Positions 19,687 to 23,253 of a DNA stretch of 23,253 bases are shown here, piece after piece; position 1 is the stretch's first letter; each line of letters begins with the position of its first letter. The stretch is from positions 1-23,253 of the IMG/VR virus record IMGVR_UViG_3300035698_001145; one strand, written 5' to 3'. The position numbers and the translations under genes were made by a program. Origin of the DNA: a virus. The notes below the pieces were generated by a model. It was not told where the DNA came from and did no database searches. It saw nothing but the letters and a program-made list of their open reading frames with translations.

Positions 19687-21040
19687 CATTGAGCAAACAG
19701 TATTACGCAATTTGTTGGTTAATGAAGGGTATATGCGGCGTGTATTGCCCTTCATTAAACCGGAATATTTTGAGGGAGTATATTCAAATCTATTTAAAGA
19801 GGTAGCTAAGTTTGTTGCCAAATACAATAAACTGCCCACAGCCGAAGCATTCAAGATTGAACTTGATGATAATCAAACAATGTCAGATGAGCATTATCGC
19901 CATGCAGTAGAAATCATTCCTGAAATCTTTAAGGTTGAGGAGATTGATGATGAGTGGCTTTATAACAAGACAGAAAAGTGGTGTCAGGATAGGGCTCTAT
20001 TCAACGCAGTTATGGAATCTATTTCCATTATTGATGGCAAACACCAAGACTTAACCAAAAATGCATTACCAGATATTCTAACCAAAGCACTATCTGTATC
20101 ATTTGATACAAATATTGGTCACGACTACCTAGAGAATATTAATGAACGGTATGATTTCTACCATGCCCAGGAAGAAAAACTGCCATTTGATCTAGATATG
20201 TTTAACCAGATCACAAAAGGCGGTCTATCTAATAAGTCATTGAACATTGCTCTTGCTGGGACTGGTGTTGGTAAATCATTGTTTATGTGTCACGTGGCAG
20301 CTGGTGCACTGAATGAAGGTAAAAATGCTCTATACATAACACTAGAAATGAGTGAAGAGCGCATTGCAGAACGTATTGATGCTAACTTGCTTGATATTCC
20401 TATTGGCGAAATTGATACACTTTCAAAAGAAAACTTCATTGAAAGAGTAAGTAGACTTAAAACTAAAACCAATGGCAAACTGATTGTTAAAGAGTATCCG
20501 ACCGGTTCGGCAAATTCAAATCATTTTAGGGCATTACTAAATGAATTGAAACTCAAAAAAGGTTTTGTTCCCCACATTATCTTTATTGATTATCTTAATA
20601 TCTGTGCATCTGCACGTGTAAAAATGGGAGGGTCGGTTAATACATATTCATACATTAAAGCAATTGCAGAAGAACTACGCGGCCTTGCAGTCGAATTCAA
20701 CCTACCGATCGTCTCTGCAACGCAAACGACTCGCACAGGTTTTTCTAGCTCTGATCCTGGGCTTGAAGATACGTCCGAGTCTTTTGGACTACCCGCAACA
20801 GCAGATTTGATGTTTGCTCTTGTGTCCAATGAAGAACTGGAAGCACAAGGCCAAATTATGGTCAAACAATTGAAAAATCGCTATAATGATCCTAATAGTA
20901 ATAAAAGGTTTGTTATCGGTATTGATAGAGCCAAAATGCGTCTAACAGATGTTGATGGTGCTACAGATGGACTTGTTAATGATACACCAGTATTTGACAA
21001 CTCCAAAATGGAAGAACGTTTCTCAGATTTTAAACTATAA
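19673..21040 (+). CDS. 41: Replicative DNA helicase gp41 (DnaB family)
   Basis: Start chosen at ATG 19673 (MINANIEQTVLRNLL) because AAGGAAA precedes it and T4-type helicases begin here. The frame is open to ATG 19616, but that part shadows the previous gene. The resulting 455 residues compare with 475 in T4 gp41. Walker A is GTGVGKSLF (about 196). The DnaB H1a region ALYITLEMSEERIAERIDANLLD (in part), Walker B HIIFIDYLNIC, and H3 PIVSATQTTRTG follow; an arginine finger is expected near NRYNDPNSNKRFVIGIDRAKMR. It forms a 5'-3' hexameric helicase at the phage fork. Confidence 0.95.
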   Translation: MINANIEQTVLRNLLVNEGYMRRVLPFIKPEYFEGVYSNLFKEVAKFVAKYNKLPTAEAFKIELDDNQTMSDEHYRHAVEIIPEIFKVEEIDDEWLYNKTEKWCQDRALFNAVMESISIIDGKHQDLTKNALPDILTKALSVSFDTNIGHDYLENINERYDFYHAQEEKLPFDLDMFNQITKGGLSNKSLNIALAGTGVGKSLFMCHVAAGALNEGKNALYITLEMSEERIAERIDANLLDIPIGEIDTLSKENFIERVSRLKTKTNGKLIVKEYPTGSANSNHFRALLNELKLKKGFVPHIIFIDYLNICASARVKMGGSVNTYSYIKAIAEELRGLAVEFNLPIVSATQTTRTGFSSSDPGLEDTSESFGLPATADLMFALVSNEELEAQGQIMVKQLKNRYNDPNSNKRFVIGIDRAKMRLTDVDGATDGLVNDTPVFDNSKMEERFSDFKL

Positions 21041-21057
21041 CCCTAAGGAGATATATT

Positions 21058-21363
21058 ATGGGTAAAGGTAAAGGCGGCAAGTCGAAAGGCTTTATTTCAC
21101 AGGGCAAGCACTCAAACGTGAGTGTTGGCACAAAAGCGGCGGCTCGCTCTGCTTATAAAGCATCTGGCCAACGCCTACTAAACCAACTTGACGCAAGCCG
21201 CAAAGGTAAGCGCACCAAGATTGTAATGGAAAATCCTAACAAAGAGGAAACTAATCGCCAGTTTATCTCTGTTGAAGGTAAGCAGTGGTTTAAACCGGAA
21301 TTTGCTCCAGAAAAGAGTAAGAAGAAGAACAACGCACTAGCCTCGGAGTATGACATCGCATGA
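21058..21363 (+). CDS. Small basic hypothetical protein (101 aa)
   Basis: Very rich in Lys, Gly and Ser. The start MGKGKGGKSKGFISQGKHSN and the stretch KAAARSAYKASGQRLLNQLDASRKG suggest a nucleic-acid-binding or virion-associated protein, but no domain is recognised. A strong AAGGAG precedes the ATG and its stop overlaps thyX (ATGA). It follows gp41 by 17 bases and is probably co-transcribed. Confidence 0.75.
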   Translation: MGKGKGGKSKGFISQGKHSNVSVGTKAAARSAYKASGQRLLNQLDASRKGKRTKIVMENPNKEETNRQFISVEGKQWFKPEFAPEKSKKKNNALASEYDIA

Positions 21364-22040
21364 AGTATGCAGAACCAAATGCATTTCTAGTAGTTCAACC
21401 AGCGGCTGCAGAGGAATTTAAGGAGCACTTTGATGACACACTTGAGCTTATTGCCTACTGTGCCCGAGTATCTAACCCAGCTAACCAGTTCAACAACGAA
21501 AGCGGAGAAAAACTCGTCCGATACCTCGTTAAACACAAACACTGGTCACCACTTGAGATGTGTAACGCCACAATCGGCATCGACACGACGAGGGACATTG
21601 CGCGGCAGATCCTCAGACACAGAAGCTTCTATTTCCAGGAGTTTAGCCAGCGCTACGCCGATCCTAACGACCTTGATGTTTCCTTTGTTCTAAGAGAAGC
21701 GCGACTTCAAGATCCCAAGAATCGTCAGAATAGCATTGCAAATTCTGATAAGGAGCTTGAAAAAACTTGGGCTATGAAACAGACTCAGATCATTCACGAA
21801 GCAAAACTTGCATACAAATGGGCTATTGATAATGGAATTGCAAAGGAACAAGCACGGTGTGTTCTTCCAGAAGGCAATACCGTAAGTAAAGTGTATATGA
21901 ACGGCACTTTACGATCCTGGGTTCACTATGTTGAATTGCGCTCTGGGAATGGGACACAAAAGGAGCATATTGAAGTTGCTCGATGTGTTGCAGAAGCAAT
22001 CTCTAAAATCTTCCCTATGATTGATGAGTTTGTTGAATAA
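21360..22040 (+). CDS. thyX: Flavin-dependent thymidylate synthase ThyX
   Basis: Converts dUMP to dTMP using FAD, NADPH and methylenetetrahydrofolate. The ThyX signature RHRSFYFQEFSQR (about residues 86-98) fits the RHR-x7-S-x-R consensus; the Ser usual after RHRxx is Tyr or Phe here. HWSPLEMCNATIGIDTTRDIARQIL precedes it (in part), and ARCVLPEGNTVSKVYMNGTLRSW contains the substrate-binding region. The 226-residue length is normal. T4 itself uses ThyA, so ThyX is a feature shared with cyanophages and other marine T4-like phages. ATGA overlap with the previous gene. Confidence 0.96.
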   Translation: MKYAEPNAFLVVQPAAAEEFKEHFDDTLELIAYCARVSNPANQFNNESGEKLVRYLVKHKHWSPLEMCNATIGIDTTRDIARQILRHRSFYFQEFSQRYADPNDLDVSFVLREARLQDPKNRQNSIANSDKELEKTWAMKQTQIIHEAKLAYKWAIDNGIAKEQARCVLPEGNTVSKVYMNGTLRSWVHYVELRSGNGTQKEHIEVARCVAEAISKIFPMIDEFVE

Positions 22041-22052
22041 TATTTAAAAAAG

Positions 22053-22110
22053 TGGTTTACATTCCTTAAATATGGTTTATATAAATAACTATAAAAAGGA
22101 ATGTAAACCA
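22053..22110 (+). promoter_or_regulatory. 15-bp inverted repeat around a late promoter, sequestering the sleB ribosome binding site
   Basis: Left arm 22053-22067 and right arm 22096-22110 are perfect reverse complements of 15 bases (core GGTTTACATTCC / GGAATGTAAACC). The 28-base loop contains TATAAATA (22080-22087), identical to the T4 late consensus. The right arm holds AAGGA and the A of the ATG at 22110. The left arm holds a TTTACA 18 bases before TATAAA, so it may also act as a sigma-70 -35 element. Confidence 0.75.
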
Positions 22111-22586
22111 TGAGAGCAGTAAACATAATGTCTGGAATGATTAACGGAACTATTATTGGACTTACACTTGCGGGTTGTGTGGCATTTAGTGAAGCAAAAG
22201 CAGCCCAACTTGAGTGTCTTGCAAGAAATATTTACTTCGAGGCAAGAAGTGAATCAGTGGAAGGTCAACGAGCAGTTGCTCACGTCACTATGAATCGTGT
22301 AGAACATAGCTATTGGCCGAATACGGTTTGTGAAGTTGTTTATCAACCTTACCAGTTTTCTTGGACACATCTTGTAAAAGATCAAGTTCCGTTTGATAAA
22401 AAGTTATATGCAAAGGTTTACAAAGTCGCGGAAGAAGTGTATAATAAAGAACACAAAGACAACACAGATGGGTCTACATTCTATTATGCAGATTACATTG
22501 CAATGCCTCATTGGGCAAAACAGATGGAAAAGGTTGGTCAAATTGACACACACATTTTCTTTAAATGGGATGGAACTTGGGACTAA
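22110..22586 (+). CDS. SleB-like cell-wall hydrolase (Hydrolase_2 family)
   Basis: The 158 residues start with a hydrophobic signal-like segment (GTIIGLTLAGCVAFSEAKAA; cleavage after AKA is plausible, or a lipobox-like LAGC). The SleB/CwlJ domain follows: LECLARNIYFEARSESVEGQ with the catalytic Glu region, AVAHVTMNRV, WPNTVCEVVYQPYQFSW, and an Ala/Tyr-rich C-terminal part. The family cleaves peptidoglycan, probably as a lytic transglycosylase. It may be the phage lysis enzyme, exported by the host. Expression appears controlled by the inverted repeat and TATAAATA just upstream. ATG 22128 and 22137 are possible alternative starts. Confidence 0.9.
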   Translation: MRAVNIMSGMINGTIIGLTLAGCVAFSEAKAAQLECLARNIYFEARSESVEGQRAVAHVTMNRVEHSYWPNTVCEVVYQPYQFSWTHLVKDQVPFDKKLYAKVYKVAEEVYNKEHKDNTDGSTFYYADYIAMPHWAKQMEKVGQIDTHIFFKWDGTWD

Positions 22587-23087
22587 ATGAAACTACTTGT
22601 TATTGGACATGGAAGACACGGCAAAGACACGGTATCAGAACTACTTGATAAACATTGGAATATGCCGTTTGAGAGTAGTTCCCGCTTTTGCTCAAAGCTT
22701 TTTATCTTTGATGCATTAAAAAATAAGTATGGATATGCGACAGAAGAAGAATGTTATGCCGACAGACATAGCCACAGAGAATTGTGGTATAATATGATCT
22801 GCGAATACAATCTTCAAGACCCCGCAAAACTAGGCAGAGAAATATTTACTCACAACAATATCTATTGTGGGCTTCGGAATAAAAGAGAATTCCATGCAAT
22901 GAAGAACACTGGTGTGTTTGACTATGCAATCTGGGTTGATCGGTCAGATCATCTACCTGATGAAGATAAGAAGAGTATGAGCCTTGAGCCTTGGATGGCA
23001 GATTATGTCATTGATAATAATGGATCATTGGATCAACTTAAAAGAAATGTGGATGATTTGATGAATTATCTACCAAAGCATAGATGA
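22587..23087 (+). CDS. Deoxynucleoside monophosphate kinase (gp1-like)
   Basis: The 166 residues have a P-loop G7-H-G-R-H-G-K-D-T15 (Walker A) and ESSSRFCSKLFIFDALKNKYG. RHSHRELWYNMICEYN resembles the T4 gp1/dNMP-kinase pattern, and the acidic IWVDRSDHLP follows. T4 gp1 has 241 residues, so this is a shorter form. It would phosphorylate dNMPs, including dTMP made by the neighbouring ThyX, to diphosphates. The ATG directly follows the sleB stop; ATGA links it to the next small ORF. AT-rich. Confidence 0.8.
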   Translation: MKLLVIGHGRHGKDTVSELLDKHWNMPFESSSRFCSKLFIFDALKNKYGYATEEECYADRHSHRELWYNMICEYNLQDPAKLGREIFTHNNIYCGLRNKREFHAMKNTGVFDYAIWVDRSDHLPDEDKKSMSLEPWMADYVIDNNGSLDQLKRNVDDLMNYLPKHR

Positions 23088-23203
23088 AGTATACATTTTA
23101 CGATTCGAATGGGTGTATCATAATTATTACACATGATAAAAACATTGGTATTAGGTATGTACAAAGTACCGGAAATGTTATAAATTACATATGTAAACGT
23201 TGA
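23084..23203 (+). CDS. Small hypothetical ORF (39 aa), possibly frame-disrupted
   Basis: ATG overlaps the dNMP kinase stop (ATGA). The frame reads MKYTFYDSNGCIIIITHDKN then IGIRYVQSTGNVINYICKR and stops at TGA 23201-23203. In the +1 frame, sequence from about 23184 continues open (YVNVEKTWTHSGPGGGTGQK) to TAA 23250-23252 and looks more protein-like than the last residues of the first frame. An indel near 23180 may therefore have split a protein of about 55 residues. No family recognised. Confidence 0.4.
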   Translation: MKYTFYDSNGCIIIITHDKNIGIRYVQSTGNVINYICKR

Positions 23204-23253
23204 AAAGACGTGGACACATTCTGGACCTGGGGGCGGTACCGGGCAAAAATAAC

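Overview
The window is a compact, plus-strand-only stretch of a T4-superfamily (myovirus) phage genome. Nearly every gene abuts or overlaps its neighbour (ATGA, TAATG), and no convincing minus-strand gene, tRNA or CRISPR array was seen. Products with clear T4 counterparts are the clamp loader gp44 and gp62, translational repressor RegA, family B DNA polymerase gp43, sliding clamp gp45, recombinase UvsX, replicative helicase gp41, DexA-like exonuclease and a gp1-like dNMP kinase. ThyX, Hsp20, MazG, a SleB-type cell-wall hydrolase and sugar-nucleotide genes suggest an aquatic, probably Gram-negative host. That host assignment is inference only.

Layout. Positions 1-7078 hold gp44, dexA, a glutaredoxin, two AT-rich cargo genes (kinase-like, PLP-enzyme-like), gp62 and regA. 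They are followed by a frame-disrupted methyltransferase, hsp20, small ORFs, an Asp/Asn-hydroxylase-like gene and a QueC-like PP-loop gene. Positions 7119-9623 are gp43. Positions 9620-16326 are accessory: a decayed sulfotransferase-like remnant, a PMM-like phosphatase/mutase, MazG, a TET-associated-type glycosyltransferase, a primase-polymerase-like protein, an SGNH hydrolase, a TagD-like cytidylyltransferase, a UDP-glucuronate epimerase-like protein and a short UDP-glucose dehydrogenase. Positions 16390-21040 are gp45, uvsX and gp41. Positions 21058-23253 hold a small basic protein, thyX, sleB, the dNMP kinase and a small terminal ORF.

The main finding is the uvsX locus (17074-19378). The gene is fractured. 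The 5' part ends in an N-terminal split intein, the 3' part begins with a C-terminal split intein, and between them lie a free-standing HNH homing endonuclease and a 49-codon ORF. Both intein halves keep their splice-junction residues (Cys1; His-Asn, then Thr+1), and the joined exteins give a normal UvsX of 351 residues. A hairpin covers the endonuclease start codon.

Other points of note. A TGA interrupts gp44 exactly at a Cys conserved in T4 gp44. Promoters matching TTTACA-N17-TATAAT recur. T4-late-like TATAAATA motifs precede hsp20 and sleB. At sleB the motif sits in the loop of a 15-bp inverted repeat that would hide the ribosome binding site in read-through transcripts, resembling the control of T4 lysozyme gene e.
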